Shown here: positions 7,800 to 18,325 of the stretch, in pieces
How positions within the stretch are numbered: the first letter of the stretch is position 1
How the letters are laid out: each line of letters starts with the position of its first letter
Assembly (NCBI RefSeq): GCF_024648885.1
Contig: NZ_JANBBF010000010.1
Span: 310,001 to 374,000, forward strand
Source: Prauserella salsuginis
Lineage (GTDB): Bacteria; Actinomycetota; Actinomycetes; Mycobacteriales; Pseudonocardiaceae
Direction of reading: 5' to 3'
Length of the DNA stretch: 64,000 bases
The notes under the pieces: generated by a model
Database searches by the model: none
Told to the model about the DNA's origin: nothing
Seen by the model: only the letters and a program-made list of their open reading frames with translations
Made by a program: the position numbers and the translations under genes

Positions 7800-8732
7800 A
7801 TGATCACCCTCGTCGAGGCGCCCCAGTCGTCGGAGCCGCCTGCCACGCGAACCAGGACCCGCGAGCGGTCCGCCGCGTGGAAACGCCGCGCTCCGCTGCT
7901 GCCCGCGCTGCTGTTCACGATCGCGGTGACGCAGGTTCCCTTCCTGGTCACGGTGTTCTACTCGTTCCAGTCGTGGAACATGGTCCGCCCCGGATCGCAG
8001 CACTTCGTCGGGTTCGACAACTACGTCGACGTGTTCACCGACTCGGTGTTCCTGCAGGCACTCGGCAACACGGTGACGCTGACCGTCGTGTGCGTGTTCG
8101 TGGCGATGCTGCTCGGACTGGGGCTGGCGCTGCTGCTGGACCGCAAGTTCCTCGGCCGCGGCATCGTGCGGACACTGCTGATCACGCCGTTCCTCATCCT
8201 GCCCGCGGCCGGTGCGCTGCTGTGGAAGACGACGATGTTCGACCCGAGCTACGGCCTGCTCAACTGGGCCTTCGGCATCGAGGTGGAATGGCTGTCGGAC
8301 TATCCGCTGGCCGCGGTGATGGCGCAGATCGTGTGGCAGTGGACGCCGTTCATGATGCTGCTGATCCTGGCGGGCCTGCAGGCGCAGTCGCGCGAGGTGC
8401 TGGAGGCTGCGCAGGTCGACGGCGCGGGCCGCTGGCGGACGTTCGTGTCCATCACGCTGCCCCAGCTGTCGCGGTACCTGCAGCTCGCGGTGCTGCTGGG
8501 CGCGATCTACATCGTCAACAGCTTCGACGCGATCTACCTGATGACCCAGGGCGGCCCCGGCACGGCCAGCACCAACCTGCCGTACTACATCTACCAGCGG
8601 GCGTTCGAGGGATTCGACGTCGGCCAGTCCTCGGCCATGGGCGTGGTCGTCGTGGCGATGACGCTGATCGTGGCGACCTTCGCGCTGCGGCTCATGTTCC
8701 GGGCCTTCGACGTCTCGCGTGGGGTGAAGTGA
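7800..8732 (+). CDS. ABC transporter permease, sugar/polyol (first of two)
   Basis: A 310-residue inner-membrane permease with six predicted helices. The EAA loop that docks on the ATPase is visible at about residue 201 (EAAQVDGAGRWRTFVSITLP). It resembles the MalF/SmoF side of the heteromeric pair. The start has the Shine-Dalgarno GGGAGGTGAG. A 12-codon ORF (7765-7803) links the lipoprotein stop and this start through ATGA overlaps at both ends. Confidence 0.92.
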   Translation: MITLVEAPQSSEPPATRTRTRERSAAWKRRAPLLPALLFTIAVTQVPFLVTVFYSFQSWNMVRPGSQHFVGFDNYVDVFTDSVFLQALGNTVTLTVVCVFVAMLLGLGLALLLDRKFLGRGIVRTLLITPFLILPAAGALLWKTTMFDPSYGLLNWAFGIEVEWLSDYPLAAVMAQIVWQWTPFMMLLILAGLQAQSREVLEAAQVDGAGRWRTFVSITLPQLSRYLQLAVLLGAIYIVNSFDAIYLMTQGGPGTASTNLPYYIYQRAFEGFDVGQSSAMGVVVVAMTLIVATFALRLMFRAFDVSRGVK

Positions 8733-8733
8733 C

Positions 8734-9558
8734 ATGACTGCGAGAACGAACCGGCTCGGCCGGGGCGCGTTGACCGGGTTCACCTGGCTCGTCGCGCTGT
8801 TGTTCGTGTTCCCCGTGATCTGGATGGTCGTCACCTCGTTCAAACACGAGGTCGACGCCGCCACCGATCCGCCGACGTTCGCGTTCACGCCGACACTCGA
8901 ACAGTTCACGACGATCCTCGACCGGGGATTCCTGCCCTACCTGGCGAACTCGGCGTTCGTGACGGTGCTGTCCACCGCGCTCGTGCTGCTGCTCGGCGTT
9001 CCCGCGGCGTACGCGCTGTCGCTCGCGCCGGTCAAACAGACGTCGAACGCGCTCGGTTTCTTCCTGTCGACGAAGATGCTGCCGATCGTCGCGGCGATCA
9101 TCCCGCTGTACATCATCTCGCAGAACCTCGGACTGCTCGACAACGTGTGGGCGCTGATCGTGCTGTACGCGGGTATGAACCTGCCGCTCGCGGTGTGGAT
9201 GATGCGCTCGTTCTTCCTCGAGGTGCCGACGGAGATGATCGAGGCGGCCAGGGTGGACGGCGCGAAGCTGCCCACGGTGCTGTACCGGGTGATTCTTCCC
9301 GTCGTGGCACCGGGAATCGCGGCGACGGCGCTGATCTGCGTGATCTTCTCGTGGACCGAGTTCTTCTACGCGGTCAACCTGACGGCCGCTCAGGCCGGCA
9401 CGGTGCCGGTGTTCCTGGTCGGGTTCATCACCAGCGAGGGCCTGTTCTGGGCGCAGTTGTCCGCCGCGGCGCTGCTCGCCTCGCTGCCGGTGATGATCGT
9501 CGGCTGGATCGCACAGAACCACCTGGTACGCGGCCTCTCCATGGGCGCGGTCAAGTAA
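8734..9558 (+). CDS. ABC transporter permease, sugar/polyol (second of two)
   Basis: A 274-residue permease of the MalG/SmoG type with about six transmembrane helices. The EAA loop is near residue 169 (EAARVDGAKLPTVLYRVILP). It pairs with the preceding permease to form the membrane channel. Only one base separates the two genes; the Shine-Dalgarno (GGGGTGAAGTG) lies in the end of the upstream gene. Confidence 0.92.
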   Translation: MTARTNRLGRGALTGFTWLVALLFVFPVIWMVVTSFKHEVDAATDPPTFAFTPTLEQFTTILDRGFLPYLANSAFVTVLSTALVLLLGVPAAYALSLAPVKQTSNALGFFLSTKMLPIVAAIIPLYIISQNLGLLDNVWALIVLYAGMNLPLAVWMMRSFFLEVPTEMIEAARVDGAKLPTVLYRVILPVVAPGIAATALICVIFSWTEFFYAVNLTAAQAGTVPVFLVGFITSEGLFWAQLSAAALLASLPVMIVGWIAQNHLVRGLSMGAVK

Positions 9559-9569
9559 AGGAGTCATCG

Positions 9570-10646
<1,077 letters not shown>

Positions 10647-10735
10647 ACGGCTCCGGGCGGTGACGGCCGCCGGGCCACGGATCGGACCGTCCGGCGGGCC
10701 GCGCCGGGAGCAGGAGCAAAGGGGCGCCTGACACA

Positions 10736-12136
10736 GTGAACGAGCTTGTAGCCGGGGTGGATTCGTCGACACAGTCCACCAAGGTCGTCGTGTGCGAGGC
10801 AGCGAGTGGACGGGTGGTGCGGACCGGGCAGGCCGCGCACCCGGACGCCACGGAGGTCGACCCCGCCGAATGGTGGTCGGCACTGCGCACCGCGGGTGAC
10901 GGTCTGCTCGACGACGTCGCGGCGATCGCGGTCGCGGGCCAGCAGCACGGCATGGTGACCGTCGACGACGACGGCGACGTGGTGCGTGACGCGCTGCTGT
11001 GGAACGACGTCCGCTCCGCCGGTGCCGCCGACGACCTCGTGGCGGAACTCGGCGGTGGCCAAGCGTGGGCGGACGCCGTCGGCTCCGTGCCGCTGGCCAG
11101 CTTCACGGTGACCAAGCTGCGGTGGCTGGCCGAGCACGAGCCGGCCGCGGCGAAGCGCGTCGCGCGGGTGCTGCTGCCGCACGACTGGCTGACCTGGCGG
11201 CTGCTCGACCGGCGCGGCGAGCCGACGACCGACCGCGGGGACGCTTCCGGCACCGGTTACTACTCTGCGGTCGACGGCGCGTACCGCAAGGACCTGCTGG
11301 TCAAGGCGTTCGGCAGGGAGGTAGGGCTGCCGGCGGTGCTGGGACCGGCCGAGGCGGCCGGACGCGCCGCCGACGGTGTGCTCGTCGCCGCGGGTACGGG
11401 CGACAACATGGCCGCGGGCCTTGCACTCGAACTCGCCGACGGGGACGTGGCCGTGTCACTCGGCACGAGCGGAACGGTGTTCGGTGTGTCCGAGAAACCG
11501 GTCGCCGACGGTTCCGGCGTGGTCGCCGGGTTCGCCGACGCCACCGGCCGGTACCTGCCGCTGGCCTGCACGCTCAACGCCGCGCGCGTACTCACTTCCA
11601 CCGCGGCGATGCTCGGCACCGACCTCGAAGGCCTCGACAAGCTGGCCCTGTCGGCCTCGCCCGGCGCCGACGGGCTGACGCTGCTGCCCTACCTGGACGG
11701 GGAGCGGACGCCCAACCTGCCCGACGCGACGGGCTCGCTCGTCGGCCTGCGGCGGGCCAACATGACGCCGGCCAACGTGGCGCGCGCCGCCGTCGAAGGG
11801 ATGCTGTGCGGACTCGCCGCAGGCCTCGACGCGCTACGCGAACACGGCGTGACGGTGCGGCGAGTGCTGCTCACGGGTGGCGCGTCGCGGTCGGCAGCCG
11901 TGCGGGCGATCGCGCCCGGGGTGTTCGGTGTGGGCGTCGTCGTCCCGCCGGAGATGGAGCACGTCGCCGTCGGCGCGGCGCGGCAGGCTGCGTGGGCGCT
12001 GCGGGGCGGGGCCGAACCGCCGAGCTGGCGCGCCCACGACGACGGCACGACCCTCACACCCTCCCCCGCCGACCTCGACGCGGGCGCAGGTGTGGTGGAA
12101 GCCCACCGAACGGCGAGGCGGCACCTGCACCCCTGA
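10736..12136 (+). CDS. xylB: Xylulokinase (FGGY family)
   Basis: A 466-residue FGGY carbohydrate kinase that phosphorylates D-xylulose to D-xylulose 5-phosphate, feeding the pentose phosphate pathway. The phosphate-binding motif [10 protein letters not shown] (7-16), the substrate segment AGQQHGM, and the C-terminal motif [12 protein letters not shown] are present. The start is GTG. It is the last gene of the polyol operon, 89 nt after the ATPase gene, so the dehydrogenase product is most likely D-xylulose. A family-B 21-nt repeat array begins right after its stop. Confidence 0.9.
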   Translation: MNELVAGVDSSTQSTKVVVCEAASGRVVRTGQAAHPDATEVDPAEWWSALRTAGDGLLDDVAAIAVAGQQHGMVTVDDDGDVVRDALLWNDVRSAGAADDLVAELGGGQAWADAVGSVPLASFTVTKLRWLAEHEPAAAKRVARVLLPHDWLTWRLLDRRGEPTTDRGDASGTGYYSAVDGAYRKDLLVKAFGREVGLPAVLGPAEAAGRAADGVLVAAGTGDNMAAGLALELADGDVAVSLGTSGTVFGVSEKPVADGSGVVAGFADATGRYLPLACTLNAARVLTSTAAMLGTDLEGLDKLALSASPGADGLTLLPYLDGERTPNLPDATGSLVGLRRANMTPANVARAAVEGMLCGLAAGLDALREHGVTVRRVLLTGGASRSAAVRAIAPGVFGVGVVVPPEMEHVAVGAARQAAWALRGGAEPPSWRAHDDGTTLTPSPADLDAGAGVVEAHRTARRHLHP

Positions 12137-12138
12137 CC

Positions 12139-12222
12139 CGCGTGTTCTGCATTCGGCACCGCGTGTCCTGCACCCAGACCCGCGTGTTCTGCGCTCGGAC
12201 CCGCGTGTTCTGCGTTCGGACC
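12139..12222. repeat. 21-nt-period intergenic repeat, family B
   Basis: Four exact-length 21-nt units (12139, 12160, 12181, 12202) with core CGCGTGTTCTGCGCTCGG. It begins two bases after the xylulokinase stop. Confidence 0.85.
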
Positions 12223-12385
12223 CGCACCTCCGACACCGCGCCGGCGCACGGCTGTGCCCGTCCATCGCCCTTACTCGTGCCGTGGCGGTCGCGCTCACTC
12301 GCCGAGTCCGTTGACGTGCGCTGCCGGGTGACGTGCGCTGCCGGGTGACGGTGACGGCGGCTCGGCCGGTCGCCGCCGGCGGTCG

Positions 12386-13459
12386 TCAGCCTTCGCAGCC
12401 GATGCCGTCGCCGTCGTCGTCGAACCTGTGCGGATCACCCTCCTGGACCTGGAAGTTGCTCTCCTCGATCTCGCCGCAGTCCTTGTCGGGCGGGTACGGG
12501 TAGCTGACGACGCCGTCCGGTTCAGGTGCCGGTTCCGAGGCGGGGCCGGTACCGGGTTGCTCGGGTTCCTGCGGCGGTTCCGGCTCGGTCCACGGCTCCG
12601 GTGCCGGCTCCTGAGTCGGCACCGACGTCGACGCCGGCGGCGTGCTCTCCGGTGCGCCGAACGACTCGCACGCCGACCACAATCCGGCTGCCACCGATCG
12701 TGCCTGGCCGCCTGCGGCGCTGATCGTTTCCCAGTGCTTGTCGTTGGGTTTGTACAGGTCCGGCTGTGCGAAGCCCTCGGTCACCATCGCCCGGTTGACG
12801 AAGACGCCGGTGTCGTTCCAGACGTACAGCAGGTACCGGCCGTGCCGGTCGCGGAGCTCCTCATCGCGCTGTACCCAGACCGTGCTGTCCGGAGGCGCGA
12901 GCTCGAGCAGCTTCTCGGTGGCTTCGCGCCCATAACACTGCTCGGGTTCGGAAGGGTGCTTCGTCTCGGGGGCGTCGATCTCCAGCAGGCGAACGTCGAC
13001 CTGAGCCGTGCCGGACAGTACCGTGCCCGACGAGACGGCGGCGGCTTCGAGAGTGTCGCCGTCGACGACGCGTTCCACTCGAACCCGTTGCGCATCGCGT
13101 GGCACGCCGTCCGGAGTGGAGGCTTGCCGCGTCGTGGGCGCGGTCGTGTCGGCGCTCGGTGTGGTCGTGGGTGGGGACTCGGCCGGAGTCGTGCCCGGGG
13201 TGCTGGCCGGCGGACGCGGGGAGGGAGTGGCCGAGGTCGACGGCGCGTCGGCCGTCGTGGCCGTGTCCACGGCTGGTCCTTTCGGTACCAGGGCCACGAC
13301 CGCGATCAGCCACATCACGAGTGTCACGACCACGGCCCGGCCCGGATGCTGTCGAGAGGCGTACCACCGGCGGACCGGGCTGCGCCGGAACAGGGCCATG
13401 ATCGCGACCACGAACGACGCCACTATGAAGAGTACGAACAGCACTTCCACTCGAACCAC
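12386..13459 (-). CDS. Membrane-anchored thermonuclease-family protein with excalibur domain
   Basis: A 357-residue protein. Two N-terminal hydrophobic segments (about 5-25 and 43-60) anchor it; a Pro/Thr/Ser-rich linker follows. A staphylococcal-nuclease-like domain spans about 125-265, with VDGDTLE, RLLEIDAPETKHP and RDEELRDRHGRYLLYVW carrying the usual catalytic Asp, Glu and Arg positions. A second Pro/Glu-rich linker leads to a C-terminal excalibur motif (DCGEIEESNF to DDDGDGIGCEG), a presumed calcium-binding module. It probably degrades extracellular nucleic acid at the cell surface. Start choice (ATG or GTG near 13459) is only moderately certain. Confidence 0.85.
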   Translation of the reverse strand: MVRVEVLFVLFIVASFVVAIMALFRRSPVRRWYASRQHPGRAVVVTLVMWLIAVVALVPKGPAVDTATTADAPSTSATPSPRPPASTPGTTPAESPPTTTPSADTTAPTTRQASTPDGVPRDAQRVRVERVVDGDTLEAAAVSSGTVLSGTAQVDVRLLEIDAPETKHPSEPEQCYGREATEKLLELAPPDSTVWVQRDEELRDRHGRYLLYVWNDTGVFVNRAMVTEGFAQPDLYKPNDKHWETISAAGGQARSVAAGLWSACESFGAPESTPPASTSVPTQEPAPEPWTEPEPPQEPEQPGTGPASEPAPEPDGVVSYPYPPDKDCGEIEESNFQVQEGDPHRFDDDGDGIGCEG

Positions 13460-13609
13460 CTCGGCATGTCACATCGGCTCCCACACGTGCCTGTGCACCG
13501 AGTCGGGGTCCGACCACATTCCGAGGCGAGTCGCTGCCACCCGGTCGTTCGGCTCACGAGCTTCAGGGACGCGAGGACCATCCGAACGGCCTAGTGGAGT
13601 AACGACGCC

Positions 13610-13615
13610 TACAAT
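13610..13615 (+). promoter_or_regulatory. Candidate -10 element of the ltrA promoter
   Basis: TACAAT, 43 nt upstream of the GTG start. No convincing -35 box is seen 17 nt further upstream. Confidence 0.45.
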
Positions 13616-13657
13616 CCGAGCGTCCGTGATCAGAGTCGGCCATCTGGAGGGTTCCCC

Positions 13658-14833
13658 GTGACGTCGCAGGCGACACCGCCGAAGCTGTTGCGGCCGGAAG
13701 GGCGGGAACGGTCGGAGGTCGCTCCGATCGAGTTGTTCTTCGACCTGGTGTACGTGTTCACGATCATCCAGGTCTCACACACGCTGCTCGACCACCTCAC
13801 GTGGTTCGGATTCGCCGAGGTCGCAGTGCTGTTCGGCGCCGTGTGGTGGGCGTGGAACTACTCCGCATGGGCGATGAACTGGCTCGACCCGCGCAGCGGT
13901 CTCGTGCGTGTGCTCAACGGGGTGTTGATGCTCGCCGCGCTCGGCATGGCGCTGGCCCTCCCACATGCGTTCGCCGAGGACGGTCTGCTGTTCGCGGGAT
14001 GTTATGTCGCCGCGCAGGTCATCAGGCCTACATTCATGGCCGTGGCGATGCGGGGTCACATCCTCGCGAAGAACTACACGAACCTGCTCGCGTGGAGCGC
14101 GTCTGCCGGGGTGCTGTTCCTCGTGGGCGCGTTCCTCGACCCGGTGCCGAGGCTGATCGTCTGGGCCGTCGCGCTGCTGATCGACGTCTCGGGGCCGCGG
14201 TTCGAGTTCCGTTTCCCCGGCCTCGGTTCGGCACCCATGCACACCTGGCCGACCGACGCCGCGCATCTGGCCGAACGCAATCGGCTCGTGTTCATCATCG
14301 CGCTCGGCGAGTCGATCCTGATCATGGGCAACACGCTGTACGGCATGGACCCGATCACGACGCGTGCCGTGCTGGCGTCGCTGTTCGGGTTCATCGGGCT
14401 GTTCGTCATGTGGTGGGCGTACTTCGCGCTCGCGGGCCACGACACGCAGGCCAGCCAGGGCGACGCGAGCACCAGCGCGTTGCGGTCGGCCTTCGCATAC
14501 GCCCACGCGCTGATGGTCGCGGGTGCCATCGTCGTCGCGGTGTCCATCGAACTGCGGATCACGCACGAACACACCGACCCGGCGCTGGTGCTGACCACGG
14601 TCGGCGGGCCGCTCATCTATCTGGCGGGCAACATCCTGTTCCTGCGTTCGCGCACCGGAGCGGTGGCCCGGGAGCGGTATCTGGCTGCGACGGTCCTCGT
14701 CGTGGTCGGCATTCTCGGGCTGGTCCTCGGACATTCCGTTCCGCCGATCGCCGTCGGGCTCGCCGTGATCGCCGTGATGACCACGCTCGCCGTCACCACC
14801 CAGCTGCGTACGAAACGAGAGGCCGTCCACTGA
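13658..14833 (+). CDS. ltrA: Low temperature requirement protein A family membrane protein
   Basis: A 391-residue integral membrane protein with about ten hydrophobic segments. The LtrA hallmark ELFFDLVYVF lies at residues 25-34, and the second conserved block HLAERNRLVFIIALGESIL is near residue 205. LtrA was named from a Listeria cold-sensitive mutant; the molecular function is unknown. The GTG start has the Shine-Dalgarno TGGAGGG. A strong terminator follows. Confidence 0.92.
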   Translation: MTSQATPPKLLRPEGRERSEVAPIELFFDLVYVFTIIQVSHTLLDHLTWFGFAEVAVLFGAVWWAWNYSAWAMNWLDPRSGLVRVLNGVLMLAALGMALALPHAFAEDGLLFAGCYVAAQVIRPTFMAVAMRGHILAKNYTNLLAWSASAGVLFLVGAFLDPVPRLIVWAVALLIDVSGPRFEFRFPGLGSAPMHTWPTDAAHLAERNRLVFIIALGESILIMGNTLYGMDPITTRAVLASLFGFIGLFVMWWAYFALAGHDTQASQGDASTSALRSAFAYAHALMVAGAIVVAVSIELRITHEHTDPALVLTTVGGPLIYLAGNILFLRSRTGAVARERYLAATVLVVVGILGLVLGHSVPPIAVGLAVIAVMTTLAVTTQLRTKREAVH

Positions 14834-14925
14834 CGTCGCGCGTGGCCTCGGCTCGCGTGGGCGGGCCGGGGTCGTCGCTTGCGTCCGCGGTGCCGCACAC
14901 GCGGTGGGAAGAGTTCCGAAACGAG

Positions 14926-14960
14926 AAGATCGGCATGCCCCTGTGGGCATGCCGATCTTT
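14926..14960 (+). terminator. Intrinsic terminator of ltrA
   Basis: Perfect 15-bp stem (AAGATCGGCATGCCC with its complement), loop CTGT, ending in CTTT. Probably works in both directions. Confidence 0.8.
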
Positions 14961-14980
14961 CAACCCGAAAAGACTAGGAC

Positions 14981-15017
14981 GGTCCGGTGTTCGACCGCGG
15001 CGTGTGAACGCCGGACC
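14981..15017 (-). terminator. Terminator of the 35-codon gene on the minus strand
   Basis: A 12-bp stem (GGTCCGGTGTTC with GAACGCCGGACC, one G-T pair) lies 32 nt after the small gene's stop. On the minus strand it is followed by GTCCTAGTCTTTT. Confidence 0.6.
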
Positions 15018-15048
15018 GGAAACAACCAACTGGGACTACCGGTGATGG

Positions 15049-15156
15049 TCAGCGGCCGGCCCTCTCTCCCCTGTACGTGGAGAGGCCACGGCCGACGTCC
15101 TGCATCCGGTTCAGCTCGGCGACGTAGCGACGAATCGCGGTGTAGATCACTCGCAT
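15049..15156 (-). CDS. Small 35-residue protein with strong ribosome binding site
   Basis: The reading frame encodes a basic peptide that begins MRVIYTAIRRYVAELNRMQD and ends RGERAGR. Two lines of evidence support it: an almost ideal Shine-Dalgarno AGAAAGGAGGTG 8 nt before the ATG, and a hairpin terminator just downstream on the same strand. The N-terminal 20 residues could form an amphipathic helix. I do not recognise the family. It is the only gene in the stretch between ltrA and the membrane protein at 15813. Confidence 0.65.
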   Translation of the reverse strand: MRVIYTAIRRYVAELNRMQDVGRGLSTYRGERAGR

Positions 15157-15665
15157 CCTTTGACACCTCCTTTCTGTACCGCGCTCGCCGTCCCATTTGG
15201 CGAGGAGGCTCATCCGTCGGCGCACAACGCTGCCGCACTCGCGAGTTATCGGTTGCCGGGTGAGTCCCTCGGCGCTGGGGGACGTGGCCCAACGCACCCA
15301 CGAATGTGCCACGTTCCGCTCGGTCGATGCCAGCTCACAAATGTGGAAAAAGTCGCAGGTCAAAGCTGTAATACGGGGCCGAGTCCGCGCGATTCTCAGG
15401 CGAGAGTCTTTCCGATCTTTGCGCGGCCGGTGCCGTACCCCGGCGGCGCCCGCGGTAAACGTACCGAGGTTGTCAGCCTACCGGCTTATCGACAAATCTC
15501 CGGTCGGCCGGTGTTCTGCGGATGAGGTACCGGGCGGTCGCTGTGGTGCGAAGCCCCGGATCGGCCGGCCGTCGCGATCAGTCCCGTGTGGACCGTTCCC
15601 GTCCGGTGCTGATCACGACGGTTTCACCGCGTCAGCAGGGCAGGGCGAAGGAGGAGCGCCTCCGA

Positions 15666-15699
15666 CACTCCGCCCCCGACGACACTCCGCCCCCGACGA
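15666..15699. repeat. Two tandem copies of a 17-nt unit
   Basis: CACTCCGCCCCCGACGA occurs twice head to tail with no mismatch. Confidence 0.8.
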
Positions 15700-15800
15700 C
15701 ACGGTGCCGACGTGCCCGTTTCCGTATCGCGTCGGAACTGCCGGCCGCCGGACAGGTGAGCCACGCGATGTGGCCCGGCCGATGTCACGGTCACCGTCGT

Positions 15801-15806
15801 TACCCT
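15801..15806 (+). promoter_or_regulatory. -10 element, leaderless type
   Basis: TACCCT ends 6 nt before the GTG start at 15813. Confidence 0.5.
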
Positions 15807-15812
15807 GATCGG

Positions 15813-16412
15813 GTGCAGGACGGCTGGCTGATCGACACGAGACCACCCGGTGAGGAGATCCGACGCGCCACGGCGTGGACACTGGCGGCGGTCGTGTTCG
15901 GCGGTGTCTTCGTCGGTGCCGGACTGTGGCCCACCGACGACTCGACGATGCTGCGGCTCATCCCGATACTCCTCGGCCTGCTGACGTTCCTGGGTGGTTT
16001 GCCGTCGATGCGCAGGCTGCGGCGTGCACTCAAACCGGCGAGGCTGGCGTTGACTCCGACGGGCGTGGAGTACTCGGGTGGGCAGGGGGAACGGCTGCGC
16101 GTGGACTGGACCGACGTGCGATCGGCCGAGCTGCGTACGGCCCAGCTCGTGTACTCCCGGCGAGGCCAGCGCCGCGAAGGTGCCGTGCTGACCGCACTCG
16201 AACTGCACCTCGATCCGCACGCGACGCCCGCAGGGCTGGCGGAGGCCCACCGCCTCGCCCGCGACGGTCACGTGTACCAGGTGCGGGTCGGCGGGCGGTC
16301 CGAATCGGCGCTACGGGCCCACGAGGCACTGCAGCGCTACCTTCCGGGCAGATACGTGGGCTCGCAGCACATCGGCGACGTCAACGAACGCGTCGAACAC
16401 GCGCCGTTCTGA
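15813..16412 (+). CDS. Membrane protein, PH-like domain, unknown function
   Basis: A 199-residue protein with two adjacent transmembrane helices near the N-terminus (TAWTLAAVVFGGVFVGAGLW and LRLIPILLGLLTFLGGL) and a cytosolic domain with alternating strands (RLALTPTGVEYSGGQGERLRVDWTDVRSAELRT) resembling bacterial PH-like domains. The GTG at 15813 is preferred over the longer open frame because codon usage becomes typical here and a -10 hexamer lies 6 nt upstream. Function unknown. Single-gene unit. Confidence 0.72.
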   Translation: MQDGWLIDTRPPGEEIRRATAWTLAAVVFGGVFVGAGLWPTDDSTMLRLIPILLGLLTFLGGLPSMRRLRRALKPARLALTPTGVEYSGGQGERLRVDWTDVRSAELRTAQLVYSRRGQRREGAVLTALELHLDPHATPAGLAEAHRLARDGHVYQVRVGGRSESALRAHEALQRYLPGRYVGSQHIGDVNERVEHAPF

Positions 16413-16477
16413 CTCCTGCGGAAACCCGCGAGGGCTCGTCGCGCCGCATCGCGCGGTCGAGGGTGGCGACCGGGCGA

Positions 16478-16590
16478 CGGGAAACCACAACACGGTCCCG
16501 GAAACCGCAACACGCGCGCCGGAGTGCAGAACACGCGGTGGCTGAGTGCAGGACACGCGTGGCTGAGTGCAGGACACGCGCGAGGGTGCA
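16478..16590. repeat. Mixed 21-nt-period repeats, families A and B (inverted)
   Basis: Starts with A-type units (CAACACGG, CGCAACACG), then B-type units in reverse orientation (GTGCAGGACACGCGTGGC), period 21-22 nt. It fills the gap between convergent genes. Confidence 0.8.
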
Positions 16591-16657
16591 GCCGCGCTGC
16601 AGCGTGTCGATGAGGACGGTGGCCGGGCGACGGGCGGGCGCAGGACATGCGCATCGT

Positions 16658-17890
16658 TCAGTCGAGGGCGGCGAGCTTGCGGGTCAGGACGGTGCGTTCG
16701 CGGTCGTTGCCGCACAGCGACACGGCGCGTTCCAGCTCGGCGCGTGCCTCGGCGGTGCGGCCGAGGCGGCGCAACAGTTCACCGCGCACACCCGCCACCT
16801 GGTGGGAATCCGGGAGATCACCGGTGACGGCGTCCACCAGCGGCAGCGCCTCGCCGGGGCCGCTGGCCATCGACACCGCCACCGCGCGGTTCAGTTCCAC
16901 GACGGGTGAGGGCGCCAGCGTTCCCAACCCCTCGTACAGCGCGACGATCCGTTCCCAGTCGGTTTCCGCCACCGTCCGGGCGACCGCGTGGCATTCGGCG
17001 ATCGCCGCCTGCAGGCCGTAATAGCCGAGCCCGCGTCCGATCCGCTCGGCGGACCGCAACGCCGCCCTTCCCCTCCGGATCGCCGAGCGGTCCCACAACC
17101 GCCGGTCCTGGTCCTCGAGCAGTACGGGTTCGCCGTCGGAGCCGGTCCGCGCGGGGAACCGTGCCGACGTGAGTTCCAGCAGCGCCAGCAGTCCGTGGGT
17201 CTCGTTCTCGCCCGGCATCAACCGGGCCAGCACCCTTGCCAGCCGCCGTGCTTCGCCTGCCAGGTCGAACCGGATCAGCGCATTGCCCGAACTCGCCGAC
17301 GATCCCTCGGTGAAGATCAGGTAGACCACGCTCAGCACCGACGCGAGCCGTGCTCCGAGTTCGTCGTCCCGCGGCGCTTCGAACCCCGCGCCGGCCGCGC
17401 CGAGGGACTTCTTCGCGCGGGTGATGCGCGCCTGCACGGTGGCCGTCGAGACGAGGAACGCCCGCGCGATCTCGTCGCTCGTCAGGCCGCCGACGACGCG
17501 CAGCGTCAGCGCGACCTGCGCCTCCCGTGAGAGCACGGGATGGCACGCGGTGAACATCAACGTGAGGACGTCGTCGTCGGTGTCGTCGGGCCGTTCCGGG
17601 GTGGATCCGGAGTCCAGCTGCGGCAGGCGTTCGTCCAGTGCCGACCGTCTGCGGAACACGTCGATCGCCCGCCGCCTGCCCGTCGTCAGCAGCCATGCCA
17701 CCGGGTCACGCGGGACGCCCTCGCGAGGCCAGTTCACCAGTGCCTCGGCGAGGGCTTCCTGCGCCACGTCCTCGGCCAGCGCGAGATCGCCGGTGTAGCG
17801 CGCGAGCGCACCGACGATCCGCGCCGACTCGATCCGCCACAACGCCTCGACCCTGCGCCGGGCCGCGACGGTCTCGGCTGCTGCGCTCAC
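16658..17890 (-). CDS. ECF RNA polymerase sigma factor, ECF42/DUF6596 type
   Basis: A 410-residue sigma factor. Region 2 (about 15-80, VEALWRIESARIVGALARYTGDLALAEDVAQEAL) and region 4 (about 110-175, LTLRVVGGLTSDEIARAFLVSTATVQARITRAKKSL) are followed by a long C-terminal helical extension of about 230 residues (TPR-like), which is the hallmark of ECF42. These lack an anti-sigma factor and are always linked to DGPF/YCII proteins. The GTG start overlaps the stop of the YCII gene by 4 bp, so the two are translationally coupled. Confidence 0.9.
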   Translation of the reverse strand: MSAAAETVAARRRVEALWRIESARIVGALARYTGDLALAEDVAQEALAEALVNWPREGVPRDPVAWLLTTGRRRAIDVFRRRSALDERLPQLDSGSTPERPDDTDDDVLTLMFTACHPVLSREAQVALTLRVVGGLTSDEIARAFLVSTATVQARITRAKKSLGAAGAGFEAPRDDELGARLASVLSVVYLIFTEGSSASSGNALIRFDLAGEARRLARVLARLMPGENETHGLLALLELTSARFPARTGSDGEPVLLEDQDRRLWDRSAIRRGRAALRSAERIGRGLGYYGLQAAIAECHAVARTVAETDWERIVALYEGLGTLAPSPVVELNRAVAVSMASGPGEALPLVDAVTGDLPDSHQVAGVRGELLRRLGRTAEARAELERAVSLCGNDRERTVLTRKLAALD

Positions 17891-18306
17891 GCCGTGCCGA
17901 GCTGTTCCCGCCAGCCCTTCTCCTTCTGGATCCACTCGTTGTCCTGCGGGAACTCGTCGACCTCGGTCACGCGGCGGATCTCCATCTTGCTGCCGGGTCC
18001 CTGCAGCGGGGCACGCTTGGCCCATTCGACGGCCTCTTCCTTGGAGGCGACCTCGAGCATCCAGAAGCCGTTGAACAGCTCCTTGGTCTCGCCGTACGGG
18101 CCGTCGGTGACGACCGGGGTCTCGCCGGAGTAGTCGACGACCACGCCCGGGTCCTGGGGGTCGAGGCCCTCGCCACCGACCATGACCCCGGCGTTGACCA
18201 TCTCCTCGTTGAAGCGGCCCATCACCTCGATCACTTCGTTGAAATCGACGTTCTCGTAGGCCGCGAGGGTCTCGTCGGTGGCCCGCATGATCAGCATGAA
18301 CTTCAT
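17887..18306 (-). CDS. DGPF/YCII-domain protein, partner of the ECF42 sigma factor
   Basis: A 139-residue protein with the YCII-like fold. The defining motif appears as TDGPYGETKELFNGFWMLEVASKEEAVEWAKR. The ATG at 18306 is chosen for the Shine-Dalgarno AAGGAG 6 nt upstream and the typical start MKFMLIMRATDET. In Streptomyces, genes for such proteins are direct targets of their ECF42 sigma factor. The predicted promoter and a leader hairpin lie just upstream. The biochemical role of DGPF proteins is not known. Confidence 0.9.
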   Translation of the reverse strand: MKFMLIMRATDETLAAYENVDFNEVIEVMGRFNEEMVNAGVMVGGEGLDPQDPGVVVDYSGETPVVTDGPYGETKELFNGFWMLEVASKEEAVEWAKRAPLQGPGSKMEIRRVTEVDEFPQDNEWIQKEKGWREQLGTA

Positions 18307-18325
18307 TGTTTGCTCCTTCGCCGGT

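Larger units (their letters stand above)
15157..15812. other. Non-coding stretch
   Basis: No convincing gene is seen in 650 nt apart from the leader of the minus-strand small gene. It holds a 17-nt tandem repeat (15666-15699) and the predicted promoter of the next gene. Confidence 0.6.
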
